Positions 12,501 to 21,840 of a stretch of DNA of 64,000 bases are shown in pieces. The position numbers were made by a program, and so were the translations under genes. Within the stretch, counting starts at the first letter, position 1. Each line of letters starts with the position of its first letter. Origin of the DNA: Arenicola marina (Eukaryota > Annelida > Polychaeta > Arenicolidae). The stretch covers positions 27,501 through 91,500 of the forward strand of contig OZ025257.1 in assembly GCA_964019135.1 (NCBI GenBank), in the 5' to 3' direction. Under the pieces are notes generated by a model. It had not been told where the DNA came from, ran no database searches, and worked only from the letters and a program-made list of their open reading frames with translations.

Positions 12501-13189
12501 AACACCAGTGCAGCAACCGCCTCCCAGACCAATGCTCGATATACACCGCGGAAGCGGTGGCTCTAATGATGGCACTTGAATATGTAGAACAATCACTTCA
12601 TGACAACTTTATCATATACTCAGATTCATTATCCTGTATACAAGCCATAAAATATCGGAAATATGAAAATCCCTTAATACAGGATATACTTATAAAATGT
12701 CATGATTTAATATGCAATGGAAAGGCGGTAGTGTTCTGCTGGATCCCTAGCCACATAGGCATAGAGGGCAACAGTCTAGCAGACGCTGCCGCCAAAGAAG
12801 CTCTAAATGACGACGTCCTTCCAGTCCAGTTTCCATACTCGGACTTGAAGCCGTACATCCAAAACGAAATTACTAAACATTGGCAGTCGTCCTGGGACGA
12901 GCAATCCTCCAACAAATTGCAACGGCTTCAGCCTACTGTGGGTACCAAACGGCCAAGAATCCGCGGTAGGCGGAGGGACGTTATCATTCAAAGACTCCGA
13001 ATTGGACATACGTACCTTACCCATTGCTACCTCCTCAAAGGAGAAACACCTCCCGAATGTGTTCCCTGTCAGGAACCCCTGACTGTGGAGCACATTCTGT
13101 TGAGGTGTGTTGACTTTCAACAAACAAGGGATCAATATTACAGAGCAGAAAGTATAAAAGAACTATTTAATAATATACCACAGCAATAG
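9554..13189 (+). CDS. LINE ORF2: AP endonuclease, reverse transcriptase, RNase H
   Basis: This is an intact 1,211-residue polyprotein. The N-terminal APE-type endonuclease shows QWNCRG, E35 in LQET, D133 in GDFN and D208-H209 in SDHFP. The reverse transcriptase covers roughly residues 420-720 and includes PGPDNIPYQFLK, VIPIPKPGKD, YRPIALTS, FFDLEKAYD and the catalytic box FVDD at 667-670 (FADD in most relatives). RNase H at about 960-1085 keeps all four acidic residues: D967 (YTDGS), E1000 (TAEA), D1024 (YSDS) and D1077 (LADAAAK). A Cys/His motif (CVPCQEPLTVEHILLRC) lies near the C-terminus. The ATG sits 3 nt after the ORF1 stop, so translation may depend on reinitiation. No stop or frameshift is seen, making ORF2 potentially active. 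Confidence 0.95.
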   Translation: MASIIQWNCRGMRANRDEILMLKQDHNPIAFYLQETFIKNQGDITISGYTSYDNLGLNTGDKITGGVSILIKEKTPHSQIPLQTNLQAMAIRITLHKTITLCSIYIPPNLRPTRVELENIIKQLPAPYILLGDFNAHHTIWGCKDIQPKGRLLEDFILKNNTVLLNDGSITYIHPGNGAKTAMDLTIAHPSLCLDFKWKVEDDLHGSDHFPILLTSKFPAPDENIAHWKLNKADWTAFKKMCFEKLTTANFQGIPDPIALFSEVLHKIAEDTIPKTSTNLKIQKKPWFNDECREAVQERKQAQRELQIHPTPGNILKFKQVRAQTRRTIRTTKRESWRNYVSKLGNKTTTKKTWRAIQKISGKKANNSINHLIHENTTLTEPVQIANTLSKAFATNSSSKNYTAKFQKYKAVSERKKLNFKSKNDEYYNSLFSMEELQSALRKTNNTSPGPDNIPYQFLKQLPDTSLELLLDIFNFIWQTGQIPPSWKKAIVIPIPKPGKDHTNTSSYRPIALTSCICKTLEKMINNRLTYFLETNNIITKFQSGFRQNRNTTDNLIRLETYIREAFIKKEHVVAVFFDLEKAYDTTWKYGILKDLHDMGLRGHMPNFIQEFLNRRLFQTRVGTTLSEVYDQEMGVPQDSILSVTLFSIKINSIIKYLTNNIDPSLFVDDFLACFRSKHMHTIERQLQRNLNRLQQWCDENGFKFSKTKTVCMHFCQLRKLHPEPELTMNGDQIPVVPETKFLGLLFDKKLTFIPHIKQLKQKCTKALNIIKVLSNTEWGTERETLLNIYTALIRSRLDNGSMIYGSARKSYLQMLDPVHNQALRLCLGAFRTSPAESLYVESAEPSLYYRRVKLALQYALKLKTNPNNATFEDVFHPKFTTLFENKPKTIPTFGIRVNNLLTRYNINFNDIRTWHLPEIPPWEMESPKVLLELTTYNKSDTDPSQFIELKHNIHNQHPNHFSIYTDGSKDSHRVGAATVAGEHQCSNRLPDQCSIYTAEAVALMMALEYVEQSLHDNFIIYSDSLSCIQAIKYRKYENPLIQDILIKCHDLICNGKAVVFCWIPSHIGIEGNSLADAAAKEALNDDVLPVQFPYSDLKPYIQNEITKHWQSSWDEQSSNKLQRLQPTVGTKRPRIRGRRRDVIIQRLRIGHTYLTHCYLLKGETPPECVPCQEPLTVEHILLRCVDFQQTRDQYYRAESIKELFNNIPQQ

Positions 13190-13662
13190 ATTTTAGATTA
13201 TTTATCTGCAATAAATCTACTCAAGTGCATATGATATATCTAGTCAACGTTTACAGCCAAACAGTGCAAAAGATTTTAGATCATTTATCTACAATAAATC
13301 TAGTCCTATGCATATGATATATTCAACGTTTGCTGCCAAACAGTGCATTTTGCTGTAATTATTAATCTCAAAAGCTTGGTTTTAAAAACCAACTCATGGT
13401 TTTATATTCTGACAATTTGTTGTCTTGATCGTTTCACCATTCTTCACTTTCATGGTTTTATGACGAACTGATCAATGATATTATTTGATATCCTCAGGGT
13501 TTTATTGATCTATGGGATTCCACAAAGACTGCATTCATGGTTTTATTCATATCACATCTATTGATTTTCAGGGTTTTAATATTGACTAATATTGACCAAT
13601 ATGGCACGATATAGCCTTCCAGGCTGAAAGTGCCGTTAAGCCCCAATCAAATCAAAATCAAA
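13190..13662 (+). other. LINE 3' UTR and AATCA-type tail
   Basis: It contains a 60-bp internal duplication (ATTTTAGATTATTTATCTGC and its near copy), then repeated CATGGTTTTAT and CAGGGTTTTA motifs. It ends GAAAGTGCCGTTAAGCCCC plus AATCAAATCAAAATCAAATC. These sequences identify the truncated copies elsewhere in the window. The simple-repeat tail, rather than poly(A), fits I-group LINEs. Confidence 0.9.
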
Positions 13663-13674
13663 TCATAGACTCAC
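13663..13674 (+). repeat. LINE target-site duplication, 3' copy
   Basis: TCATAGACTCAC is identical to 7689-7700. The first two bases could also belong to the tail, so the minimum duplication is 10 bp. Confidence 0.85.
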
Positions 13675-14877
13675 ATTTATGGGTGCCGGACATTTGTAAT
13701 ATTGGATATGCAAAAGCTGCATTTAGGTGCAGGACCATGGTAATGTACCAAAGAAATAAGATGAATACATTACAAGTGGTTAAAAACATTGCTTTCTGAT
13801 ATGAGCTTAGTAGTGCAATTTCGGTAACACAGCTGGGTATATTTGGCCACGATAACAGACTAATGATAACTTTAGAGAATGAAGAATACATTTAGTTCTA
13901 TGTATTCGTTCAGTAAGAAGGAAAAGGTTACTGTTCAACTTTGTTTCGCATTAAAAGGAAATTTGGGTATTGTTATTCATGAGGTGGCTTTCCACGCAAA
14001 TGCCTGTAATAAAAGCCAATGCAGTCTCGCTCGCTCGCTCGCTCGCTCGCTCCCTCCCTCCCTGCCTGCCTCCCACCCACCCTCCGCGGCACATACCTGT
14101 GATAAAAGCCCATGCAATGCTCCCCTCCAACCAGGGCACGCACAAGGTCTATGCACCATATTGAATGACCTCTGATCTCCTCTCTCCTCCAGTGCGACGT
14201 ATGGTCGACAGTGAACACCTCGAATGCGCTTCGGCTTCGTCTCCCCATACTAGTTTAGTGCAGTGGTTTTCTGCCTGCATTGTCGCCATTCTCCAATTTG
14301 TTTCCTAATAGTTACTGAGAACCATAGCGCGACCTTCGCGCGGGGTTGGGATTAGCCTGTTAGGCGGAACTTCCTGATGTTCCTTGGAAGTTGGGGTTAC
14401 GGAGCGAGGGAGAGGGGCCCGTGTCCGGTTTCGATTGTTCCACATGTTCAAGTTGTGTCGAAGCCAAGTTTCGGAAAGTTTTCACTGGGGTGTATACTGG
14501 AAAGTTTACGTCACTTCGTGTCCACATGAGTATGGACATGATACCTGATTCCTTCCTTCCTTCCTTCCTTCCTTCCTTCCTTCCTCCCTTCCTTCCTACC
14601 TTCCTTCCTTCCTTCCTTCCTTCCTTCCTTCCCCATACATAAAAGCCGGACTCCCTCCTGCCAAGACTCAACCGTACGGTAAATGCTATTTCACAATGAC
14701 AGAGTAAAGTGATATCATAGGTGTATAATTGCCAGTCCCGCACTTGTCTTGTCTAATTAGTCGCCCTCTGTCCGCCCCCGATAGGCCTTTCTGACTTCAT
14801 CTCCCCCTTCCTCCTCGCCTGGTCGTGGGGCCGGCGCGATACATGAGTGGGCGACAGCGCTCGCATTGAGTACCTCG
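13675..14877. other. Non-coding with (CTCG)/(CTCC)n and (TTCC)n microsatellites
   Basis: A (CTCG)n-(CTCC)n block at about 14026-14075 is flanked by near copies of GCCTGTAATAAAAGCC (14002-14017 and about 14095-14110), so a 30-bp direct repeat brackets the microsatellite. A (TTCC)n run occupies about 14548-14632. No gene is recognised. Confidence 0.6.
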
Positions 14878-15013
14878 CCTGTGGCGGATTTCACGAACGT
14901 AGTTTAGCCGGCTACGGGGCTTAGTCGACTAAAGTTACCACGTAAAAGATGGGCGATTTTAGTCGGCTAAGCCCCGTAGCCGGCTAAACTATGTACGTGA
15001 AATAGGCCACTGG
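14878..15013. repeat. Long inverted repeat (fold-back element)
   Basis: Arms 14889-14933 and 14958-15002 (45 bp each) are complementary with about four mismatches around the shared core GTTTAGCCGGCTACGGGGCT, separated by 24 bp. Weaker pairing extends to 14878 and 15013. It could form a cruciform and resembles a minimal MITE or fold-back element. No coding capacity. Confidence 0.85.
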
Positions 15014-15047
15014 TCGTTGTCACTGTACTCCAGCATTCTATATCATA

Positions 15048-15380
15048 GGCGGAGGAACCGGAGGGGGGGGGGGCAATCGGGGCACGTGCCCCCCCCCCCG
15101 CATTAAGAAATGCACTAAGAATGCGCGTAAAAAGCTTAGACTTAGTTGATCGTGTTGCACAGTCTAAAATAAGTTAGCGCATATGAAAAGCAAATTGCGG
15201 AGACGATAGTCGAGGTTACTATTCGAGGGAGGGGGGGGTGGGGGCGGCGGGCGGCTGGCTTCTCTTTAACAGTGTATCTTCAGGTGTTCCCAAGCGGGGG
15301 GTTTCCCCTTAAGCAGAAGGACAATTAGTTGGGGGGGGGGGGGGCACGGGTATGTTTGTGCCCCCCCCCCCCCGCTCATC
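15048..15380. repeat. G-run/C-run dispersed repeat
   Basis: GGCGGAGGAACCGGAGG is followed by a G run, GGGGCACGTGCCCC and a C run (15050-15103). A second palindromic G-run/GCAC.../C-run block lies at 15328-15374. The pattern resembles G/C-homopolymer MITE-like repeats. Confidence 0.5.
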
Positions 15381-16538
15381 CCGTGTCTCACCCAAGCGGC
15401 TTTTTGTGGCGCATTTCACAGACTCTCCTTACCCACAGCCACCAGTGATATACCTCCCTGCCCCCTCGGCACCCTCAACCACATGCGCGAGGCCCAAATG
15501 AATTGATTCCACAGGATACCCTCAGCACTGCAGTCACCGAAGCCTGCCGCCAAGGAAAAGCCAATAGCTCTATCCTCTTTCCTCCTCCTCCTCCTCCTCC
15601 TCCAACCCCCCCCCCCCCCCACAGTCCCTCCCCCCCCGCTCGAACTTGTCCTTTTGTTTGTACAGGGGGTGGGGGGGGGGGTTAGAGTGAGTGGGCGGGA
15701 TGTGGGTGTGCCAAGTTAGTACTCACCAATTCCCAACATAAGGTATTGTACATGAATAAAATACACATGTATATGCCCTGCATGCTCTCTGAGAGTGATG
15801 CATCAGTCATTATAATGTCCCCCACGCTGGCTTATGTACAAAGTGAAAAGAGGCTCTTGGTCCCATAATTTCCTTCCAGGCTACGCAAACCACCCTGTGA
15901 CTCACTTTAATTTTAACCAGGAGTGTTTGTGGGGGACATGTTCCGTCAGCAAATGCTACTGATATCCCACGGCACCCCCAATGTGCTGTGCACAAGTGTC
16001 AAAGTCAATGCGGCCTTCGCATTATAGTGCAATAAGGACCGCTCGTGTGGTCGTACGAGGGGGTCAAGGAATACTTAAACGGGTGCATAAATATCAGACA
16101 AACACACAAAGTAAGTTGATTAAAGACTCATCGAAAGATCATTAAAATGGCATATTTAGACTACAGTAGCTATTGGAGTGATGTCAACAGATAAGCAAAC
16201 GTATCTGATGCCCGAGAAATGTAATGGTCATAAGTAGAACAAATGCCACAAGTCACTTCATACATATATATTTATAAAGACTAACTGCACCGAGAAAAGG
16301 CTATTTCCATTTTAGAGAAAGCAGGGAAATGATTTCAGTATGTCTATACATGATAGTCCGCTCACCCCCGCTCCAAGTTCCCACACCCACCATGACATCT
16401 CCACCCACCTCACCTTCAACCCTCCCTGTAGGGAGGGAGGGACATGATTCACTCAGGAGTGAAATGCCCTACAAAAGGGCTAGGTTGGGACGCGGGAGGA
16501 GACAATGTAATATTGTACAGCCAGGGTTATGTGAATAG
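15381..16538. other. Non-coding with (CCT)n and C/G runs
   Basis: (CCT)n at about 15579-15603 is followed by C runs (15607-15620, 15630-15636) and a G run near 15665-15681. No domain-bearing ORF is seen. Confidence 0.5.
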
Positions 16539-17002
16539 TGGTGGTGGTGGTGGGGGGGGGGGGGGGCGGGCGAGCGGGCGGCAGATTGCTACTAGAAGTG
16601 GTGTGCGCTGGGTATTTTACTAAAAAGAAAGTTCCGAGGGTGGGGCCCATGCCCATGATTACCCCATCCCGCTGTGACATATGCAAGCGACTTGGTAGCG
16701 ATGGTTGGGATTACGCGGAAGACAATGCTGCTGCTGCTGCGCCCGCTCACCCACGAGCTCGCCTCCATTGGGTAAGAAGGGCCGATACAGCATTTCTAAG
16801 GGGGAGGGTCCACACTCAGTGAGGCAGGGACGCAGTGGGGGGGGAGGGGGGCCGGATAGTACTCGTTCAAATTGTCACTTGTTCCGCACCAGTTGCTCAA
16901 TATTGGAGAGCTACGCAACGCTATTTTTTTTACTTCATTGGGTAAAACACGTCAATATATATGAATACGGTTTCACATTCTCCTCTAATGTGACAAGGGC
17001 GG
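16539..17002. other. Non-coding with (GGT)n/G run and (GCT)n
   Basis: (GGT)n running into a G run covers about 16538-16566, and (GCT)n lies at about 16728-16741. A short G run occurs near 16837-16852. No gene is recognised. Confidence 0.5.
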
Positions 17003-17870
17003 TTCCAAAGGTGGGGGGGCGGGCGGCCAGGACAACTCCCCAAGGGGAGGACAGGACTAGTCCCCCCCCCCACAATTCCCCCTCATTCAGTTCCCCCCCA
17101 CACAAGTAACCCGGGAGAACCCCCCACTCAATAAGACCCCCCTAGGACAACTCCCCCCCGTAAGTTCCCCACGAGTTCCTCCCACCGAGGCAATTACACC
17201 CCGCACATATGGCCTCTGATGATAACCACCCCCTGGAAACACATACCCACACGCGTCACCCCCATGCCCACCCGAAATTACCCTCCTAGACAGGCTCGAT
17301 CCCCCGTCGGACAACCCCACTCTGGGCCAATATTTCATATACGCCTTTTATTCCATGGACATTTAACGTCACCTCAATGTTTTATTGTATTATTTTCCTG
17401 TAGTATTTACGCAGCAAAGACCCCCCCAAGACCTACCACCACTTGACATCGGCATGGTCTCTCTCACTAATAACCGAGCCTTATATGTATGTTACACAAG
17501 TTAAATGACATTAGCCTTTAAGGCTATGGAGGCCCAGGGTTTATTGTGAGCTTGTTGAGACAGCACGTCTCAGGATCTAAGAATGAATCTACAGTGCAAC
17601 CTAACGGGTTTTAGAACAGACAGCGCCACGCTCCTTCACACGATGAACACACTGTTAGTGGTCCGGATTTGGGGCTTCACGGGTTGGCATTGTCTGGGGG
17701 GAAGAGGGCGGAGACTTTTCCGTTTGGGGAGACGACGAGGGTGGCAATGTCCGGAAACTTGTCCGGGAGGGAGCTGTCCTGGGTGGGGACTTATACTACC
17801 GGGGAATTGTCCGGGGTGGGGGGGGGGGGGGGTGGAGTCCTAGAATGTCTGGATCCGCCCCTGACGGTGT
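17003..17870. repeat. Second copy of the C-rich/G-rich two-armed repeat
   Basis: The left arm (17020-17330) carries repeated GGACAACTCCCCC themes plus GATAACCACCCCCTGGAAAC, matching 6498-6517. The right arm (17680-17865) carries GGGGAATTGTCCGGGG-type units and ends TGGATCCGCCCCTGA, the reverse complement of the CAGGGGCGGATC end seen near 7140. About 350 bp of other DNA separates the arms. Confidence 0.6.
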
Positions 17871-19682
17871 ATGTACTTATTCATTTGGCTTCAACTCAAT
17901 GCTTATAATAATATTCTCTCCGTTTCCACCTCTTCTTGTGTCCCCTTGACTATGTTGTCATTTTTGTGCCACTCGCCATCACCATGTCGCCCACGCATAC
18001 TCGCGTGCGCGCCCTTTGTGTGCCAGGCGGGACTGCGAGACAGCGAGTCGCCCAAAATGTCTCCATCGCTATCAACCTAAAGCTGAACATCCGCGCCCCG
18101 CATGTCTCGATTCAGTTGGTAGAGACCCTGATCAAGGCTAAACGATACCCCGCTGGCCACCGGTCAACGGGGGTCACTGGCTTCCTCTCTCGCTATGTCC
18201 CGTGTACCTATATATACACTGATTGTAAGCCACTGGGTGATTTACTCGATATGACTAACAATGCCAGCTTACTAAGGATATCTCTCAATGGCAATAATTA
18301 CAACATGTATGCTGGTCACAGTAATATAGCTAGGCCTAAAATGCTCAGAGATAAATTAAAGTGCTTTATTCAACGGTACGCAGGTAAATTTTTGATATCG
18401 GTAAGATTGAAGCTGTATTGTAAAACTTTTTACTGTCAGACTTAAATTCTGTTAAAAGACATTATTAAAATGTATGCAGACTTGGGTCCAAGCTTGCTGA
18501 CTGTTTCGGGTAGCATGGCACACGAAGGATACTTCCAAATAATGTTAAGTTCTTTACAACTATTTCCAATGAATATATACGTCACACAAGCAATCACACA
18601 TGTCATGCATACATGTAAAATTCTGACTTCATAAATACATATTTGTACATAGGGAAAGACAAGTCAAAGACCTCCCGGGACCTCCCGATTACTTCACGTC
18701 TTACACAGGGCCGTATACAAGCCACTGCGTTAGCAAGGCTACGTTTGTAGACATGCAATGATGCCAACAGGTTTCTACTCCGCCCGTCCTTCACCGTCCG
18801 TTGCTAGGTAGCATTGTACAAGTTGACCAATGAAGAGGAAGTCGGTGCCTATTTTTAGCCTGCATTCGGTGTGGCTCTCACACTTGTCACATGTAAGTGA
18901 TACCTTATAACCTCACTGCCACACACCGACCCTTGTCTGTCCTTGCCGTCTTGGTACGTTTAGGCACAAGTCAGTGTCGCTCTACGAGGGGAGGGACGGT
19001 CAATTGGTGAAGATGTCATATTGAACGCGCTTATTCATTCAATACTACCTGAATTGACACTGATATGTACAGCTTATTTGGCGGTTTCTTGAGACTCGAT
19101 TTTTTTTTCTATAATCAACAGTATGTAGTCAGTCTAGTAAGACGAGGGAAGGATTCCTTTTGTTGAAGAAAAAGAGGACCATTTCATTTCTTCGGCAAAA
19201 GGCGACTCACGCAAGATGATTTTTCTACAGAAAATAAGTCCTTCCTTGCATATAAAATGTTCTGTCTTTTTCGTCACTCTTCTCGAGCAGTCAGTCCGCC
19301 CGCCCCGCGTGACGCACACAGACGGCCAGAGGGCTTGTGCTCACAGTTGATGGCGATGGAAACGTGAACACAAAGACTTGCCTGCCAAGTCACTCACTCA
19401 ATGCAAAGGACCCATGCCCTACTAATATATTTGACTTCTCATTTCTTGTATGCATGCAATTTCTACAGCTGCAGGTCAGAGGAGCGGGGGGCACAGGAGA
19501 CAGGTCCCACTTTCTTTGAATAGTTTATGATATAATATTCTTCTCCGCCTGTATGAAAATATTGGATCCGCTAGTGTATAGTTCCGCTACTGTAGGATTT
19601 TCATTCCTTCGTAGGATTTGGGTGGAGGAGTTCTAACAAGAAATGGAGTAGTCTGTGTCACGGACTTACGGCGGCCAGCCTG
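17871..19682. other. No gene recognised; one 170-codon ORF of unknown value
   Basis: An open plus-strand frame at 17936-18445 has no domain I recognise. Its first 90 codons overlap another open frame in GC-rich DNA, and its 3' part is AT-rich with no splice or promoter support. The rest of the region is unremarkable. Confidence 0.4.
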
Positions 19683-19942
19683 GTCTTTTCCCGACCAACC
19701 GCCATGCGTATGCAGCGCCACCTGGCGAGTTCCGCCATGATTTGAAATATTTGTAGACTGGGTCCCAAAGTTTGTAACCGTGAATTACCTGTGACAGAGG
19801 GCGCTGCTGTTGTGCTTAAGTTCAAGCGACTGACAACGCCCTCTAGCGGAGAATAATAGGCTGACGGAGCGGGGAAGCAAGTTTCATTCAAGGTACCGGC
19901 ATCCGCCCAAAAAAAATATGGCCGACGGTTGGTCGGGAAAAG
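19683..19942. repeat. Inverted repeat with 212-bp spacer
   Basis: CTTTTCCCGACCAACCG at 19684-19700 pairs with CGGTTGGTCGGGAAAAG at about 19925-19941, with further pairing around GCCAT. The spacer holds two oppositely oriented AGAGGGCG motifs (19795-19802 and within 19836-19849). No ORF is supported. Confidence 0.65.
19836..19849 (-). promoter_or_regulatory. CTCF-like motif (weak)
   Basis: On the minus strand CCGCTAGAGGGCGT matches CCASYAGRKGGCRS at 12 of 14 positions. It lies inside the inverted repeat 19683-19942 and could be part of that repeat rather than a regulatory site. Confidence 0.25.
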
Positions 19943-20135
19943 TTCTGTGCTCTAACATTTTTTTGGCGACAATATAACCGAAACAACATAGTGTTGAAAA
20001 ATGTCTTCATGTCACAAGATAGATGAAGGTATATAGAATACGTAAGAACTATGATTGTACGCGTACACATTATTATAAAAGGTACAGTCGATTCCCGACT
20101 AGCGTCTAAATACATTTGCATGGACACCGTTGTGC

Positions 20136-20293
20136 CCACAGGCACAGTAAATGAGTGGAGGGGGGTGGGGGGGGGGGGGGGTTACGGGGCCCAACAACGT
20201 ATAATAAGCACACGTTTAGTATACGTCGTGTGGCCCCATACCACCCCCCCTCCCCCCCGGCCTCCCCCCTCCACTGATTTACTGTGCCTGTGG
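20136..20293. repeat. 158-bp fold-back element
   Basis: The outer arms (CCACAGGCACAGTAAAT...GTGGAGGGGGG) and inner arms (GGGGCC.ACRACGTATA) are both inverted, so almost the whole segment pairs with itself around a loop at about 20208-20222. It resembles a tiny MITE. No ORF. Confidence 0.85.
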
Positions 20294-21642
20294 TTGTGCC
20301 CCTAGAAAGCGGGCTTGCCTGGGGGCACTGGCGCCAATAAGCATATGTGAGCTGACATCTGATAAATGTTAGTTTATTGTTTTATTCAAGCTATTGAACT
20401 TTTACATTTTTCATTTCTTAATGAACCAGTATTGACTGCAAATTATAGTTACTATTGCAACAAAATATAAATGTCAAGCAAACTGACGGGTCGCATGAAT
20501 AGATATTTCTATGAGTTCAATAACTATGTCTATATAAAGGGCCACTTTGGGAACTAAGTTTTGTTACCATACATATATAAAACCAAACATTATTTCAAAC
20601 GAAACTGTCTCAAAATTGTATGACTAAAAGGGATTGGCCGAGATATGAAGATTTGAGACTTCAGAGATTTGTGTCACATGAATGCCCGAATTCAATCATT
20701 CCTGACCCCCCCCCCTCCCCCACCGCCGCACCCGCTCACTGTTCTCACTCTCAGACACCCCATGTATTGTTCGATGGGGGCGCACTGATCTGACCTGTTT
20801 GGCACCGAGATGTACTGTAACACTGTCCATTTATATAAAAGGGAAAGGATATTTTATTGGCAGCTAATTTTTGGATGACACCCCCTACCCCGTTCTTGCT
20901 TGTTGCATGGTGGCCAGACTTTCATTACCAGACCTGCCTCTGACATGCGGAATGGCGGTCTTACGGGACCCACGCTGCTCAAAGGCAGGCCTGGTAAAGC
21001 CAGACACTGACCACACGAGCACCAATCCCGCCTTCCAAGGCCACTTTCAGACGTCGTGCTTTAAGTTTATCCAGCCAATGTATGTTCTGAATAAGAGGCT
21101 TCTTAGGAAGTAGGCTGATTTGGTTCCGAGTCTAATAACCTCCATTCATAGGCATACGATTCAATATTCCGAGACACCGCCATGACTTCCCAGAATGTCC
21201 ATACCGTGTTTACAAATCCCGCCCTGTGGCCCAAGCCCTCACCGCGTAAGGCTCTCCCTCTGCCTGAGAGCGCAGAATTTATAGGTCAACACCATGTTGG
21301 CTCAGACGAGCCAGAGGCTGCTATTTTGGGAGCGTTCCGTTGCGTAGTAAGTGGCAGAGGTTTCCCGTGCGCTTTAGTAATATTGGAAAGGGGTGGTCAC
21401 AACGTTGTTTATGGAAGAAAGTAGGTAAATGCCGTCGCATTTTCCGCACCGAAGGCTTAGGGCAATTGGCATTATGGAAATCCGTTACCAAACGAACTAT
21501 GTCGGATAGCGGGGTTTCCGGATTATCGGATGTAGGATAAACGAGGTCTGACGGTATTATGTGCCATTACAGCTCGGTTAGAGTCTGCAAGTGAATAACT
21601 TACCGCCTTTCAGCCATGAAGACTCATTAGGCTCTTTATAGA
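20294..21642. other. Non-coding, no gene recognised
   Basis: A C run near 20707-20720 and scattered short ORFs (up to 80 codons) without domains. Confidence 0.45.
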
Positions 21643-21840
21643 TATATATATATATATACCCAGCCAAAATTATACTAGGGTTTGCAGAGGTCGCTCCAGG
21701 GAGGAGTGGGGTGCGCAAATTCGGCCCCGGCCCCTGCCCCGGCCCCGGCCCCGGCCCCGGCCCCGGCTCCCCCCCCACCCAACCTTTTAAGGCCGGAATT
21801 CATACCATTTAACATATGAAAAGCGTAAACGGCACCCCCT
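21643..21840. repeat. MITE-like repeat containing a GGGGCC hexanucleotide array
   Basis: (TA)n at 21643-21658 precedes a (GGCCCC)n array, about 21722-21766 with one interruption. The segment after it (TTAAGGCCGGAATTCATACC then ATTTAACATATG) matches 7191-7223, so the array sits at the variable G/C centre of that dispersed repeat. Read on the minus strand it is (GGGGCC)n. Confidence 0.8.

Larger units (their letters stand above)
7701..13662 (+). mobile_element. Full-length non-LTR retrotransposon (I/Jockey group, with RNase H)
   Basis: A 5,962-bp LINE flanked by 12-bp target-site duplications. The order is 5' UTR (7701-8260), ORF1 with CCHC zinc knuckles (8261-9550), ORF2 with AP endonuclease, reverse transcriptase and RNase H (9554-13189), and a 3' UTR ending in an AATCA-type tail. 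It copies itself by target-primed reverse transcription: the endonuclease nicks DNA and RT primes from the nick. ORF2 is fully open, but ORF1 has one in-frame TAG. The 3' UTR is shared with at least seven truncated copies in this window, so the family has been active here repeatedly. An I or Nimb-type clade is likely from the RNase H and three-knuckle ORF1; precise clade needs a tree. Confidence 0.93.

Noticed and set aside
17936..18445. A 170-codon plus-strand ORF considered as a possible host exon
   Set aside because: No recognised domain, no promoter or splice support, and an overlapping frame in the same GC-rich patch; kept only as an unassigned note.
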